A stretch of 36,394 nt of DNA from Nitriliruptoraceae bacterium (GCA_003563915.1 PWTE01000012.1:1-36394), one strand, 5' to 3'; shown: positions 1 through 9,444, counted from the first letter of the stretch. Numbers and translations are program-made. The notes: a model not told the origin generated them from the sequence alone.

Positions 1-1510
1 ACAGGGCAGCCGCCGCCCGGCTGGAAGCGCCGATCTTCCGGTAGATGTTCTGCACATGGTCCTCGGCCGTGCGCCGGGAGATGACGAGCCGCTCAGCGAT
101 CTGCGGGTTGGAGCAGCCCTCGGCCACAAGACGAAGCACCTCGAGCTCCCGCGCGGTGATGCCCGCAGGCAGCTGGCGACGAGCGGTCCTCGTCGCGCGT
201 CCGGCCACGGCCAGGACCGCGTTGACCGCCTCCGCGTCGAGGCGGCCGCGCCGAACGTCATCGAGCAGATGCTGTTCGGCCTCGTCCTCGATGAGCGCCG
301 CACGGTGTGGACGCCGCTGGCACATCGCCTGGAACGCGTCGGCCACCGCAAGGACGCGAGCGGTCATCGGCAGGTCGCCTCGTCCGCAACCCCGGTGGTA
401 GCCGCTGCCATCGACACGTTCGTGGTGCAGACCGACCAGGCGTGCAAGTGGGGCAAGCCGTGGCGAACCCGCCAGGACCCGCTCCGAGTGGTAGGCGTGC
501 AGCCGTACCTGCTCCCACTCGTAGGCACCGAGTCGACCTGGCTTGTCCCACACGGCGCTCGAGACTGCGACCCTGCCAACGTCGTGCAACAGTGCCGCGA
601 GCTCGATGTCATGGACCTCGGCAGCAGGCATGCCGAGGCGCTGGGCGGCGTCGCTGGCCAGCGACGCAACGCCACGGGAGTGGCCGTGCGTATAGGGCGA
701 CTTGAGGTCGGCGATGTCCCCGAACACCGTCGCGACGGCAACCAGCTCCGGATCGAGCACGGAGACTACCGGCCGAGGCTCGAGCTCCAGCAGCATCCGA
801 TGCGGGTCATCGGTACCGGCCTCGGCGACGAGCTCACCAAAGCTGGCAGCGAACCTCTCGGCCAGATCTGGATCGAGCACCGTTCCTCCCTGGCGACGTA
901 GACCGGCAGCGGCCAGCTCGAATCCTCCCACGTTCTCGAGCGTCACGGCCACGGTTGCCGCCACCGCCAGGCGGGAACCGAACGGGATGTCCTCACCGGC
1001 AAGACCGTCGGGGACGCCCTTGCCGTTCCACCACTCGTAGGCGTGGTAGACGCTTCGCTGCACCTGCTCGTCGAGCCCGAGACGCCGTGCGACGTCGCGG
1101 CCGACCTCGCACGCCACCGTCGTGTACGCCTCGCCATGCCGCTTCCCTCGCATGATCGCAACGAACGTGAGGCGAACCCGATCCAACGGTGACCTGCCCC
1201 GCACAAGCATTGGCACGAACGTCTTGATCCCATCCCGTGGGTCTGCCGGGTTGGTTCGCGCCGCGGCTGCGCTCATCACCAGTTCGTCCCCGTAGAGACG
1301 CGCGGTCTCATGCGCGTATCCGACACACCCCACATGCAGGAGTAACGCCGTGTACAAACCGGCCCGAACATCCTCCTGCGGCAACCCCATCGACCGACCC
1401 AGCGTCGCAGCCAGAACAGCCGAACGCACAGCCTCGCCCGAGGGAAGCCCGAAACCCAGATCGGCCACCCGGGACAACCCCGCCAGTAGATCTGCCAGCC
1501 GTACCCCCAT
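1..1510 (-). CDS. HD-GYP domain protein with C-terminal LuxR helix-turn-helix (3' end cut by window edge)
   Basis: Reading the minus strand from an ATG at 1510 gives an open frame of 503 codons that leaves the window. A first, degenerate HD-like half (around residues 55-75, [13 protein letters not shown]) is followed by an HD-GYP-like half: HGHSRGVA, then LLHDVGRV near residue 310, then [14 protein letters not shown] near 367. The last visible part (about residues 450-503) is a LuxR/NarL-type DNA-binding domain ([31 protein letters not shown]). The signature differs from canonical HD-GYP: GYP is GYH and the HDxGK lysine is arginine, so c-di-GMP hydrolysis is uncertain. The likely role is a cytoplasmic transcription factor with a phosphohydrolase-like sensory half. 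GAGAGAA lies about 10 bases before the start. The architecture is clear; the substrate is not. Confidence 0.82.
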   Translation of the reverse strand, partial: MGVRLADLLAGLSRVADLGFGLPSGEAVRSAVLAATLGRSMGLPQEDVRAGLYTALLLHVGCVGYAHETARLYGDELVMSAAAARTNPADPRDGIKTFVPMLVRGRSPLDRVRLTFVAIMRGKRHGEAYTTVACEVGRDVARRLGLDEQVQRSVYHAYEWWNGKGVPDGLAGEDIPFGSRLAVAATVAVTLENVGGFELAAAGLRRQGGTVLDPDLAERFAASFGELVAEAGTDDPHRMLLELEPRPVVSVLDPELVAVATVFGDIADLKSPYTHGHSRGVASLASDAAQRLGMPAAEVHDIELAALLHDVGRVAVSSAVWDKPGRLGAYEWEQVRLHAYHSERVLAGSPRLAPLARLVGLHHERVDGSGYHRGCGRGDLPMTARVLAVADAFQAMCQRRPHRAALIEDEAEQHLLDDVRRGRLDAEAVNAVLAVAGRATRTARRQLPAGITARELEVLRLVAEGCSNPQIAERLVISRRTAEDHVQNIYRKIGASSRAAAAL

Positions 1511-1880
1511 GCACGACCATTCTCTCGACGATCGGGCGCGATGCCACCGCGGAGCGCAACCCTGCTCCAGGCAGCCGTCCGCTACAACAGGTTAGAAGGC
1601 ACCATAGGTGTCACCGCGAGCACCCCGGACCTCGCGAAGGACCGCGTTGGCGGAGTCCCAGATCAACTACGTGTCGACCACGCCCTCATCCGCCCGCAGG
1701 CCAGCTGCTGCCATCAAGACCCTGGTGCAGGCGCCCCTCGAGCACCCCTGCGCACCTGTCGTGTAGCCCCTACCTCAGGCAAACGCCTGACCCCATCAGC
1801 GTGGCGAGCGACCACGGCGTCGATGAGTGGCGGTCAGGTCGGAGCAGACGTCGAACAGTGGTGTGGGATCTCGTGTGGGA
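1511..1880. other. intergenic stretch without a convincing gene
   Basis: Open frames cross this stretch on both strands but none has a ribosome binding site, family resemblance or clear coding character. The plus-strand frame open from 1541 runs into leuS only by chance. Near its end the 9-mer GTGTGGGAT occurs twice (1861-1869 and 1873-1881), 12 bases apart, next to the terminator of the tRNA gene. I see no integrase or attachment-site duplication. Confidence 0.5.
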
Positions 1881-1914
1881 TGAGAAAGCTCCCGACGCCA
1901 TGGGCGCCGGGAGC
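1881..1914 (-). terminator. hairpin terminator downstream of tRNA-Ala
   Basis: On the minus strand, GCTCCCG (from 1914) and CGGGAGC (ending 1888) form a 7-bp stem enclosing a further GC-rich partly complementary core. A short TTTCTC tract follows. It lies about 50 bases past the 3' end of the tRNA gene and fits a factor-independent terminator with a weak U-tract. Confidence 0.6.
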
Positions 1915-1966
1915 CAATCTGGCTCAGATCGCCCCAAATCTGAAAGATCTGGGACTTCTCATCGGG

Positions 1967-2040
1967 TGGACCGGATGGGATTTGAACCCACGACCCCCTC
2001 CATGCCATGGAGGTGCGCTGCCGGACTGCGCTACCGGCCC
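1967..2040 (-). tRNA. tRNA-Ala (anticodon GGC)
   Basis: The minus strand folds into a complete 74-nt cloverleaf. The acceptor stem is GGGCCGG/CCGGTCC with a G3-U70 wobble, the classic alanine identity element. The D-arm stem is GCGC/GCGC, the anticodon arm CCTCC-ATGGCAT-GGAGG puts GGC at 34-36, and the T-arm is GTGGG-TTCAAAT-CCCAT. The discriminator base is A. The next bases are CCC, so the terminal CCA is not encoded and must be added by CCA-adding enzyme. It decodes GCC, a major alanine codon in such a GC-rich genome. Confidence 0.96.
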
Positions 2041-2074
2041 GAGACACGCGGGGGAGACCTCCGCGCGGTCGCGA

Positions 2075-2104
2075 AGCGTACCCCGCCCCCTTGGGCCACG
2101 CGAA
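2075..2104 (-). promoter_or_regulatory. possible promoter of tRNA-Ala
   Basis: On the minus strand TTCGCG (2104-2099) and TACGCT (2080-2075) are separated by 18 bases and lie about 35 bases upstream of the mature tRNA 5' end. The -10 is acceptable for an actinobacterial housekeeping promoter; the -35 is weak. The -35 also falls inside the palindrome at 2094-2133. Confidence 0.25.
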
Positions 2105-2133
2105 CCTGTGCGGCACCGCACGTCCGCGTGGCC
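2094..2133 (+). promoter_or_regulatory. nested palindrome in the leuS leader
   Basis: Outer arms GGCCACGCG (2094-2102) and CGCGTGGCC (2125-2133) are perfect 9-bp complements. Inside them GTGCGG-CA-CCGCAC (2108-2121) is a second perfect 6-bp hairpin. Further down, CCTC/GTC at 2161-2170 can pair with GAC/GAGG at 2179-2185, which overlaps the likely leuS ribosome binding site. The GGCACCGC core resembles the T-box UGGNACCGCG box, but the UGG is missing and there is little room for Stem I. A leader-based control of leuS is therefore only a suggestion. Confidence 0.35.
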
Positions 2134-2197
2134 TGCAGGTCGACGGGACCCGACCGCTACCCTCCGCGTCTCTACGCAGACGAGGCTTGTGACCACC

Positions 2198-4726
2198 ATG
2201 ACCGACACGTCCGCGCCCCGGGTCGACCAGGATCGGTACGACCCGCAGGCCATCGAACCGCCCATCGCCCAGCGGTGGTACGACGAGCGCACCTACTCCC
2301 TGTCGCCGCCGCCGAGCGCCGACCGCTCCGGCGACGACACGTTCTACGCGCTCACGATGTTCCCGTACCCCTCGGGTGACCTCCACATGGGCCACGCGGA
2401 GATCTTCACGATCCACGACGCGCTGGTCCGTCACCTGCGTATGACCGGCAAGCGCGTGCTCAACCCCTTCGGGTGGGACGCGTTCGGACTCCCTGCGGAG
2501 AACGCGGCGCGCAACCGCGGTGCCGACCCCAGTCGCTGGACCTACGACAACATCGAGGAACAGCGCTCCACGATCGTGCGACTGGGCTACTCCTTCGACT
2601 GGGACACCGTCCTGTACACCTGCGACCCGGACTACTACCGCTGGACGCAGTGGTTGTTCCTCGAGTTGCTCGACGCCGACCTCGCCTACCGCAAGGAGGC
2701 GCTGGTCAACTGGGACCCGGTGGACCAGACCGTGCTCGCCAACGAACAGGTCGTCGACGGTCGCGGGGAGCGGTCCGGTGCGGTCGTCCAGCGCATCCCC
2801 CGCACGCAGTGGTTCTTCCGCATCACCGAGTACGCCGACGAGCTGCTCGACGACCTCGACACGATCGACTGGCCCGAACGGGTCAAGACGCTGCAGCGCA
2901 ACTGGATCGGACGGTCCGAAGGTGCGGAGATCGCCTTCCCGACCGCCGACCGGGGCAAGCGGGGCAAGCCTGACGAGGTGGTGGTCTACACGACGCGGCC
3001 CGACACCATCTTCGGTGCGACCTACTTCGTCTTCGCCCCGGAGCACCCGCTCGTGGCCGAGCGCATGGGCGACGATCCGGCGTTCGCGGCCTACCTCGAG
3101 GAGGTCTCGCGCCGTTCGGAGCTCGAGCGCATCTCGTCGATGGAGGACGACCGCGGCAAACGCGGGTTCCGCCTCAACTTCGATATGGTCAACCCGTTCA
3201 CCGGTGAGGACATCCCGGCCTACGCCGCCGACTACGTCCTGATGGACTACGGGACCGGCGCGATCATGGCCGTCCCCGTCGGCGATCAGCGCGACTTCGA
3301 CTTCGCCCGGCAGGAGGGCCTGGAGATCCGGGTCATCATCCGGCCAACGACGCCGGACGGTGAGCTGCTCGACGAGCTCGATCCCGACACGATGACCGAG
3401 GCCTACCTCGGCCCCGGCGTGATGGTGAACTCCGGCGACTACGACGGGCTGCCCTGGGAGGACGCCAAGGAACGCATCATCGCCGACGTCGAGGCGAAGG
3501 GGTGGGGCCACGCCCGCGTCAACTTCCGCCTCCGCGACTGGCTCATCTCGCGGCAGCGCTCCTGGGGCCCGCCGGTCCCGATCATCCACTGCGACACGTG
3601 TGGTGAGGTTCCGGTCCCGTTCGAGGATCTACCGGTCACCCTGCCGGAGGACCTGGACTTCCAGGTCCAGGGGTCCCCGCTCGACCAGCACCCGACGTGG
3701 AAGCACGTCCTCTGTCCGCAGTGCGGCAACGAGGACGCCACCCGCGACGTCGACACGCTGGACACCTTCGTCGACTCGTCGTGGTACTTCCTGCGGTACC
3801 TGTCCCCGAACAGCGAGGAGTTCGCCTGGCCCAAGGAGGCTGCGGACGCGTGGCTGCCGGTCGACCAGTACACCGGCGGGGTCGAGCACGCCGTGCTGCA
3901 CCTGCTCTACAGCCGGTTCGTCGTCAAGGCGATGCGTGACCGCGGCTACCTCTCCGCCGACGAGCCCTTCCAGCGACTGCTCAACCAGGGGCAGGTCGTC
4001 ATGGACGGCGCAGCGATGTCCAAGTCCAAGGGCAACCTCGTCGTCCCTGGTGAGGTCTACGACGAGTTCGGTGCCGACACGCTGCGCGGCACGATGCTGT
4101 TCGCCTCGGCACCCGAGGACGACATCGACTGGGCCGACGTCTCCCCGACGGGGATGCACAAGTGGTTGTCGAGGGTGTGGCGTCTGACCCTGGAACACGT
4201 CGCCCGCGAGGATGCGGGCGACGCTGAGGACGGTCGCAGCGTGGACGAACTCCGCAAGGCCACCGCAGCCGCCATCATCGGCGTCAGCGAGGACCTCGAC
4301 GCGAAGAAGTACAACACCGGTATCGCGAAGCTGATGACGCTGACCAACGCGGTGCTGGATGCCACCCGCGACGGCAGCGGCGGACCGGTCGTCCGCGAGG
4401 CGCTCGAGTCGCTCCTGACCCTGCTCGCGCCGATCTGTCCGTTCATCACCGAGGAGCTGTGGCACCGGCTCGGCCATGAGGGTTCCGTCCACGACCAGCC
4501 GTGGCCGACCGCCGACGCCTCGCTGCTCGAGGAGGACGAGGTCGAGATCGTCGTCCAGGTCAACGGCAAGGTGCGCGGCCGCGTGACCGTGCCGTCCGGT
4601 GCGGAGCAGGCCGTCGTCGAGGAGGCTGCGAGAGCTGACGAGACCGTGGCCAGCCACCTCGCCGGCGAGCCGGTGAAGACCATCTTCGTGCCGGACAAGC
4701 TGGTCAACCTCGTCGTGAAGGGGTGA
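2198..4726 (+). CDS. leuS: leucyl-tRNA synthetase
   Basis: Cytoplasmic class I aminoacyl-tRNA synthetase that charges tRNA-Leu; 842 residues, normal for the bacterial enzyme. The HIGH signature is [11 protein letters not shown] (HMGH at 63-66) and the KMSKS signature is AAMSKSKGN (about 606-610). The CP1 editing domain ([20 protein letters not shown], then [19 protein letters not shown]) lies between them, followed by the anticodon-binding and C-terminal domains ending in VNGKVRGR. The frame is open far upstream (from 1541), but homology to LeuRS begins at [17 protein letters not shown] chose ATG 2198; an in-frame GTG at 2189 is the alternative, with GACGAGG at 2179-2185 as the binding site. 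degV follows 6 bases after the stop, so the two are probably co-transcribed. Confidence 0.98.
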   Translation: MTDTSAPRVDQDRYDPQAIEPPIAQRWYDERTYSLSPPPSADRSGDDTFYALTMFPYPSGDLHMGHAEIFTIHDALVRHLRMTGKRVLNPFGWDAFGLPAENAARNRGADPSRWTYDNIEEQRSTIVRLGYSFDWDTVLYTCDPDYYRWTQWLFLELLDADLAYRKEALVNWDPVDQTVLANEQVVDGRGERSGAVVQRIPRTQWFFRITEYADELLDDLDTIDWPERVKTLQRNWIGRSEGAEIAFPTADRGKRGKPDEVVVYTTRPDTIFGATYFVFAPEHPLVAERMGDDPAFAAYLEEVSRRSELERISSMEDDRGKRGFRLNFDMVNPFTGEDIPAYAADYVLMDYGTGAIMAVPVGDQRDFDFARQEGLEIRVIIRPTTPDGELLDELDPDTMTEAYLGPGVMVNSGDYDGLPWEDAKERIIADVEAKGWGHARVNFRLRDWLISRQRSWGPPVPIIHCDTCGEVPVPFEDLPVTLPEDLDFQVQGSPLDQHPTWKHVLCPQCGNEDATRDVDTLDTFVDSSWYFLRYLSPNSEEFAWPKEAADAWLPVDQYTGGVEHAVLHLLYSRFVVKAMRDRGYLSADEPFQRLLNQGQVVMDGAAMSKSKGNLVVPGEVYDEFGADTLRGTMLFASAPEDDIDWADVSPTGMHKWLSRVWRLTLEHVAREDAGDAEDGRSVDELRKATAAAIIGVSEDLDAKKYNTGIAKLMTLTNAVLDATRDGSGGPVVREALESLLTLLAPICPFITEELWHRLGHEGSVHDQPWPTADASLLEEDEVEIVVQVNGKVRGRVTVPSGAEQAVVEEAARADETVASHLAGEPVKTIFVPDKLVNLVVKG

Positions 4727-4732
4727 GCCGAC

Positions 4733-5587
4733 GTGGTCGCACCGGTCGCCGTCGTCACCGACTCCACGGCTGACCTGCCGCGAGATCTGGTCGAGGAACT
4801 CGGTCTGCGTGTGGTCCCGCTGTCGGTGACCTTCGGGGACGAGACCTTCATCTCCGGGGTCACGCTCCAGCCCGAGGACTTCTACCGGAGACTGGCCGCG
4901 TCGCCGCGGATGCCGACCACCTCGCAGCCCTCGCCGGCCTGGTTCGACGAGGCGTACGCCGACGCGGCGGACGATGGCCACCGGGCGATCGTGTCCGTGC
5001 ACTGCTCGGCAGCGCTCTCGGGGACGGTGTCCCTGGCCCGTGATCGCGCCAAGGACGCGCAGCTGCCGGTCGAGGTGATCGACACGAAGCTGGTCGGCGG
5101 CGCACTCGGCCTCGCGGCGCTCGCAGCGCATCGGGCAGCCGCCCGCGGGGCAACCGTCGCCGAGGTGGTCCACTCCGTCGATCGGGTTCGTCAACGAGCG
5201 GTCGGGTTGCTGGTCGTCGACACCCTCGAGTACCTGAAACGTGGTGGCCGGCTGACGGGGGCGCAGGCGGCGGTCGGGACCGCCCTCAAGGTCAAACCCA
5301 TCCTGCACCTGACCCCGGATGGTCGCGTCGAGGTCCACGAGCGCACCCGCACCTGGACCAAGGCGATGGACCGCGTGACCGACCTGGTCGCCGAGGTCGC
5401 TGCCGGGGGCTCGGTGGACGCGATGGTGGTCCACGCGCTGGCTCCCGAACGTGCCGCCGAGATGTGGGATCGGCTGTCGTCGCGCGTCGAGGTGGCCGAG
5501 CGCCACGAGGCCCTGGTGGGTCCGATCGTGGGCACGCACGTCGGGCCGGGAGCGATCGGGGTCGCGGCTACCCCGGCACGCCGCTGA
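4733..5587 (+). CDS. DegV family fatty-acid-binding protein
   Basis: A 284-residue DegV-fold protein. Family members bind a fatty acid or acyl-phosphate; in Firmicutes they act as FakB subunits of fatty acid kinase. The N-terminal VVTDSTADLP (about 7-16), SVHCSAALSGTVSLARDRAKD and VVDTLEYLKRGGRLTGAQA (about 160-178) are typical family motifs. Start is GTG 4733, with AAGGGGTGAG just upstream overlapping the leuS stop. It is tightly linked to leuS but not obviously functionally related. No FakA-type kinase is in the window, so the partner is unknown. Confidence 0.9.
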   Translation: MVAPVAVVTDSTADLPRDLVEELGLRVVPLSVTFGDETFISGVTLQPEDFYRRLAASPRMPTTSQPSPAWFDEAYADAADDGHRAIVSVHCSAALSGTVSLARDRAKDAQLPVEVIDTKLVGGALGLAALAAHRAAARGATVAEVVHSVDRVRQRAVGLLVVDTLEYLKRGGRLTGAQAAVGTALKVKPILHLTPDGRVEVHERTRTWTKAMDRVTDLVAEVAAGGSVDAMVVHALAPERAAEMWDRLSSRVEVAERHEALVGPIVGTHVGPGAIGVAATPARR

Positions 5588-5610
5588 ACGCCGCTGAACC
5601 CTGCTGAACG
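5581..5610 (+). repeat. three imperfect 10-nt direct repeats over the degV stop
   Basis: CCGCTGAACG, CCGCTGAACC and CTGCTGAACG follow each other without spacing. The first contains the degV stop codon. The repeat places in-phase-shifted TGA triplets after the gene end. Confidence 0.5.
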
Positions 5611-5639
5611 CCGCAGCGTCGCTGGCCACCACTGCGGCG
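5609..5639 (+). terminator. hairpin after degV, possible terminator
   Basis: CGCCGCAG (5609-5616) pairs perfectly with CTGCGGCG (5632-5639) around a 15-base loop. There is no U-tract. It lies between degV and comEA, where a transcript boundary is plausible. Confidence 0.35.
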
Positions 5640-5711
5640 GTCGGGCGCGTTATCCCCAGGACCACCGCGATCCATCGCTGAGGTCGGCCATCCAGCGGGC
5701 AGGCTCACGGT

Positions 5712-6425
5712 ATGGACGACCGTCTGCGCGAGTCCGTCCCGCACCGCTCCGAGGCTCGAGAGCGGCTGCAGGGGTGGTTCCAGGCGAGCCCCGTGGAGCT
5801 CGCCGGGCTCTGCCTGCTGCTCCTGGGAGCGATCGTGGCCACGGCGATCGTGCTCTGGGACGTCCGGCAGCGTCCCGACGAGCTGCCTCCTGCCGGTGGG
5901 GTGGGTGAGGCGGTCCACCTCGATGAGCACGGTCGGGCGATGCCGATCCCGGTTCCGCCCGACGAGCCGGACCTGCGGTCGGTGGCTCCGACGGTGCACG
6001 TCTCGGGAGCCGTCCGTGCACCGGGCGTGGTGACGTTGGCTGTGGGTTCACGGGTACACGACGCGATCGCCGCTGCTGGTGGTCTGAGCAGCACGGCCGA
6101 CCCCGCACAACTGAACCTGGCACGACCGGTAGGGGATGGGGAACAGATCCACGTCCCCGCCGTGGGCGAGGTCACGACCGGGCCGTCGACTGCCCCCTCG
6201 ACGGGTACCTCGTCCGGGATGACGAGCGATGGCCGGGTCGACCTCAACCGGGCGACCATCGAGGAGCTGGAGACCCTCCCCGGTATCGGACCGGCGAAGG
6301 CTGCCGCGATCGTGACGCATCGTGAGACCGAAGGTCCCTTCACGGCGCCAGGCGATCTTCGAGCGGTCCCGGGTATCGGCGAGCGGACCTTCCAACAGCT
6401 CGCTGAGCTGGTGACCGTCGGGTGA
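5712..6425 (+). CDS. comEA: ComEA-like competence DNA-binding protein
   Basis: A 237-residue membrane-anchored DNA receptor of the natural transformation apparatus. One hydrophobic helix lies at about 28-48 (ELAGLCLLLLGAIVATAIVL). It is followed by an SLBB domain at about 95-155 (VHVSGAVRAPGVVTLAVGSR) and a low-complexity Thr/Ser/Gly linker. A C-terminal double helix-hairpin-helix spans about 175-237 (VDLNRATIEELETLPGIGP, DLRAVPGIGERTFQQL). This is the standard actinobacterial ComEA layout. comEC follows with a GTGA overlap, giving translational coupling. The ribosome binding site before ATG 5712 is weak. In many Actinobacteria these genes are present without demonstrated transformation. Confidence 0.92.
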   Translation: MDDRLRESVPHRSEARERLQGWFQASPVELAGLCLLLLGAIVATAIVLWDVRQRPDELPPAGGVGEAVHLDEHGRAMPIPVPPDEPDLRSVAPTVHVSGAVRAPGVVTLAVGSRVHDAIAAAGGLSSTADPAQLNLARPVGDGEQIHVPAVGEVTTGPSTAPSTGTSSGMTSDGRVDLNRATIEELETLPGIGPAKAAAIVTHRETEGPFTAPGDLRAVPGIGERTFQQLAELVTVG

Positions 6426-8908
6426 TACAACGCCGGCCCGATGGTCGTGAGGGTCCCGACGACCCCGCTATCGGTGCCTCGGTGACGCCGCCGGGAGACG
6501 AGCCGGAGGACGATGCGCCACTCGGCGATGTCCTGGGTCCGCTGCCTCTCTGGGCGGTGCTCGCGGTGCTCGCCGGGTTGGCCGGGGAACGGGTGGGGGA
6601 GTGGCTCCTGCCGGCGTGGCCGTCCATCCTCCAGGGCACCGCACTGCCGGCCATCCTGGTCGGCACCTGGTCCCTGGTCGTGCTCGTGGCGGTGGCGGCA
6701 CGGCGAGCGCGATGGACCGTCTCCGCCGGTGGCTGCGGGTCGAAGCTGTCGGCGGTCGGCGGGCTGCTGGTGGTGGTCGTCGTCGGGGTGGCCGCGACCT
6801 GCCGCGTCCTCGCACTGGGACCCGGGATCCTGAGCCAGTTGGCCGAGCAGGGTGGAACCCGTCGGCTCGAGGCGGTCGTCGTCCACGAACCGCGACCCAT
6901 CGCCTCCGGGTGGCATGTGCTGGTCAGGGTCACCGCGGTCGAAGGCCGTGCGACCCGCGAGCGCGCTGCACTGACCCTGGAGGCACACGACCCACCGCCG
7001 GGATTGGGCACCCGCTGGGACGTCCACGCAAGCGCCCGGCCCCTGCCCGATGGCGGGTACGGCCGATGGCTGTCACGGCAACATGCCAGCGTCGTCCTGG
7101 ACGCCGACCGTATCGAGGTGGTCGGCTCGCCCGGAGCGCTGGCAGCCGCCAGCGAGCACGCCCGGGCGCGGATCCGCGGCGCGGCGACGCGCTACCTCGA
7201 CGACCGGGAGGGCGGGCTGCTCGTCGGCTTCGTGTCCGGTGACACCCGGCTGCTGCCGGAGGCCGATGCGGAGGCGATGCGGGCGACCTCGTTGACACAT
7301 CTGACCGCCGTCTCCGGGGCCAACGTGGCGATCGTCGCCGGGGGGATGCTGCTCCTGTTGACCGTCCTGCGTGCCGGGGCACGGCTCAGGCGGTGGACAC
7401 TCGGACTCACGGTCATCGGCTTCGCCTTCCTGACACGGTTCGAGCCGAGTGTGCTGCGAGCCGGCAGCATGGCGCTGCTCGTGCTGCTCGTCGCGGCACG
7501 AGGGATGCCCCGGGATGCCCGCCATGCCCTGGCGGGTGCGGTGCTGCTGCTCATCCTGCTCGATCCTCGACTCGCCGGGTCGCTGGGGCTGCTGCTGTCC
7601 GCCACCGCGACGGCGGGGGTGCTGGTGCTGGCGCCGATCGTGTCGCAGCGGCTCGTCAGGGTCCCGCGGCGCCTCCGATCGGTCGTCGCGATCACCCTGG
7701 GCGCCCAGATCGCCGTGGTCCCGCTGCTGCTCGGGACGTTCGGCGAGGTCCCCTTGGCGTCGCTCCCGGCGAACGTGGTGGCCGTGCCGGCTGCCGCGGT
7801 CGCCGCCACGTTGTCGTTCCTCGGGTCGGTCCTCGCGGTCGGTCACCTGGAGCTCGGTGCGCCGCTGTTCTGGCTGGCGGGCTGGCCTGCGCGCATCGTC
7901 CTGGCCGCGGCCCACGGGTTCGCGGGTATCGGTGGCGTCGCCGAGGTTGCCCGACCCATCACGGTGACCGCGCTCGTCGCCGGTTGCCTCTGGCTGCTGG
8001 CGCCGCGTGGCAGCGGGCGGGCGAGGGGTGCGGCAACCATCGCGATGCTCGCCATGGTCGTTGCGACGGTCGGCCCGTACGTCAGCGCGGTGCCGCCCCG
8101 GCAGCTCACCGTCACGGCCATCGATGTCGGCCAGGGCGATGCGTTCCTCGTGGAGTCGCCGAGGGCCCGTGTGCTGATCGATGCGGGAGGCGACGACACG
8201 GCTGCACGCTGGCTGCGGCGCCACGGACGTCGCCACCTCGACCTCGTCATCGTCACGCACCCGCACCTCGACCACGTCGGCGGGGTCCCCGAGGTGTTGC
8301 GTCGACTGCGGGTCGACGCCGTCTGGTACCGACCTGTGCCGACCGAACTGCCCGAGGCCGCAGAGGTGCTCACCGTCGCGGATGCTCGCCAGGTTCCCGT
8401 CCGGGGCCCGTTCCCCGGAGATCAGGCCCGGGTCGGCGACCTCGACGTCGAGGTGCTCCACCCGCCACCGGGACGCCCGTACCGGTGGTCTCGGAGCGAA
8501 GCGAACGACACGTCCATCGTGGTGAGGATCTCCCACGACGACCGCAGGATGCTGGCCCCGGGTGACGTCGAGCAGCCCGCACAACGGGATCTGCTGGCCA
8601 CGATGGAGAACCATCTGGCCGCAGAGTTGCTGCTCGTACCCCACCACGGCGCGGCGACCACTGAGTCCGCGTTCCTCGCGGCCGTCGGACCACGGGTCGC
8701 GGTGATCAGCGCAGGTCGGGAGAACCCATACGGCCATCCCTCCCCGGAGACCGTCGGGTACCTGCAGGCCCTCGGCGTGGAGGTCCGTCGGACGGACCTG
8801 GAGGGCACCGTGCGGGTGACGGTCCCACGGTCCCGCGACCCGGGGCTCCGTGTCCCCCGAGCCGCCGACTGCATCGCCCAGGGTTGCTCTCCGGTTCCGG
8901 CGCGGTAG
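6422..8908 (+). CDS. comEC: ComEC/Rec2 DNA internalisation channel
   Basis: An 828-residue polytopic membrane protein that carries single-stranded DNA across the membrane in transformation. The N-terminal part has paired hydrophobic segments and an OB-like soluble region. The competence domain includes ATSLTHLTAVSGANVAIVAG (about 287-306) and many membrane helices. The C-terminal metallo-beta-lactamase-like domain begins at TAIDVGQGDAFLVESP, with the THPHLDHVGG metal-binding motif, and continues to VPHHGAATTES and GHPSPE. The start GTG 6422 overlaps the comEA stop (GTGA). The intact metal motif suggests the nuclease-like domain may be active. Confidence 0.94.
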   Translation: MIQRRPDGREGPDDPAIGASVTPPGDEPEDDAPLGDVLGPLPLWAVLAVLAGLAGERVGEWLLPAWPSILQGTALPAILVGTWSLVVLVAVAARRARWTVSAGGCGSKLSAVGGLLVVVVVGVAATCRVLALGPGILSQLAEQGGTRRLEAVVVHEPRPIASGWHVLVRVTAVEGRATRERAALTLEAHDPPPGLGTRWDVHASARPLPDGGYGRWLSRQHASVVLDADRIEVVGSPGALAAASEHARARIRGAATRYLDDREGGLLVGFVSGDTRLLPEADAEAMRATSLTHLTAVSGANVAIVAGGMLLLLTVLRAGARLRRWTLGLTVIGFAFLTRFEPSVLRAGSMALLVLLVAARGMPRDARHALAGAVLLLILLDPRLAGSLGLLLSATATAGVLVLAPIVSQRLVRVPRRLRSVVAITLGAQIAVVPLLLGTFGEVPLASLPANVVAVPAAAVAATLSFLGSVLAVGHLELGAPLFWLAGWPARIVLAAAHGFAGIGGVAEVARPITVTALVAGCLWLLAPRGSGRARGAATIAMLAMVVATVGPYVSAVPPRQLTVTAIDVGQGDAFLVESPRARVLIDAGGDDTAARWLRRHGRRHLDLVIVTHPHLDHVGGVPEVLRRLRVDAVWYRPVPTELPEAAEVLTVADARQVPVRGPFPGDQARVGDLDVEVLHPPPGRPYRWSRSEANDTSIVVRISHDDRRMLAPGDVEQPAQRDLLATMENHLAAELLLVPHHGAATTESAFLAAVGPRVAVISAGRENPYGHPSPETVGYLQALGVEVRRTDLEGTVRVTVPRSRDPGLRVPRAADCIAQGCSPVPAR

Positions 8909-8911
8909 GGT
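8884..8911 (+). promoter_or_regulatory. promoter for the DUF4282 gene
   Basis: TTGCTC (8884-8889) and TAGGGT (8906-8911) are separated by 16 bases. The -10 overlaps the comEC stop codon TAG. The arrangement would give a leader of about 70 bases ending in GGGAGGGG before the ATG. Confidence 0.4.
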
Positions 8912-8989
8912 TCGGCGCGCCTGTCGCAGGGGCTGCAGGCCTAGACCGCCGGGGGCCGGGCATGCCTCCGAGACCCGGGAGGGGCAACC

Positions 8990-9370
8990 ATGGGCGAGTT
9001 CCTGACGTTCCGCAAGATGGTCACACCGATCTTCATCCAGCTGCTGTTCTGGCTGGGCGTCCTCGGCGCGATCGGTACCGGCATCTTCATGATGACCCTG
9101 GGCGACAACCTCATCCTCGGGGTGGCGGTCCTCTTCCTCGGGCCGATCGCGGTCCGCATCTACGCGGAGCTGCTCATCGTCATCTTCCGTATCCAGAGCT
9201 CGCTGAACGAACTGGTGAAGCTCCAGAAGGAGGCGCGAGGAGGCCTGACGGGACAACCTGCGGCCTCGTCGCCGAGCGGTGGGTGGCAGACGAGTCACGC
9301 GGCCAACCCCGCACCGGCACCCAGTGGGCCGCCATCTGGACCACCGCCGTCCGGCCCTCCGTCGGCCTGA
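8990..9370 (+). CDS. DUF4282 domain membrane protein
   Basis: A 126-residue protein. Residues about 1-80 match the DUF4282 pattern: FLTFRKMVTPIFIQ, then two hydrophobic helices (about 15-38 and 43-65), then a short RIQSSLNELVKL segment. The C-terminal 45 residues are a Pro/Gly/Ser-rich tail (PSGPPSGPPPSGPPSA), probably disordered. A strong GGGAGGGG lies 5 bases before ATG 8990. The function of DUF4282 proteins is not known to me; the tail may mediate interactions in the cytoplasm. It has its own likely promoter, so it need not belong to the com operon. Confidence 0.85.
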   Translation: MGEFLTFRKMVTPIFIQLLFWLGVLGAIGTGIFMMTLGDNLILGVAVLFLGPIAVRIYAELLIVIFRIQSSLNELVKLQKEARGGLTGQPAASSPSGGWQTSHAANPAPAPSGPPSGPPPSGPPSA

Positions 9371-9444
9371 TCTCGGTAGCACCCGACGGCTTCGACGGAA
9401 GCGGGCAGGCCGATCGGGCTGGCCGGTCGGTCACATCAGAGCAG

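Noticed and set aside
1861-2040. tRNA-Ala with adjacent GTGTGGGAT repeats as an integration site of a mobile element.
   Set aside because: No integrase, no duplicated tRNA 3' end and no change in composition are visible in the window.
2094-2133. A full T-box riboswitch call for leuS.
   Set aside because: The UGG of the T-box bulge is missing and Stem I cannot be identified in the available leader; kept only as a structured leader.
1541-2197. Upstream open extension of leuS that would add 219 residues.
   Set aside because: It reads antisense through the tRNA-Ala gene, has no ribosome binding site, and homology to LeuRS begins only after 2198.
1796-3589. Long minus-strand ORFs opposite leuS, degV, comEC and lepA (for example 1796-3589, 3629-5665, 7073-9382, 15427-17556).
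   Set aside because: These are antisense shadows typical of high-GC codon use; the sense frames match known families over their whole length.
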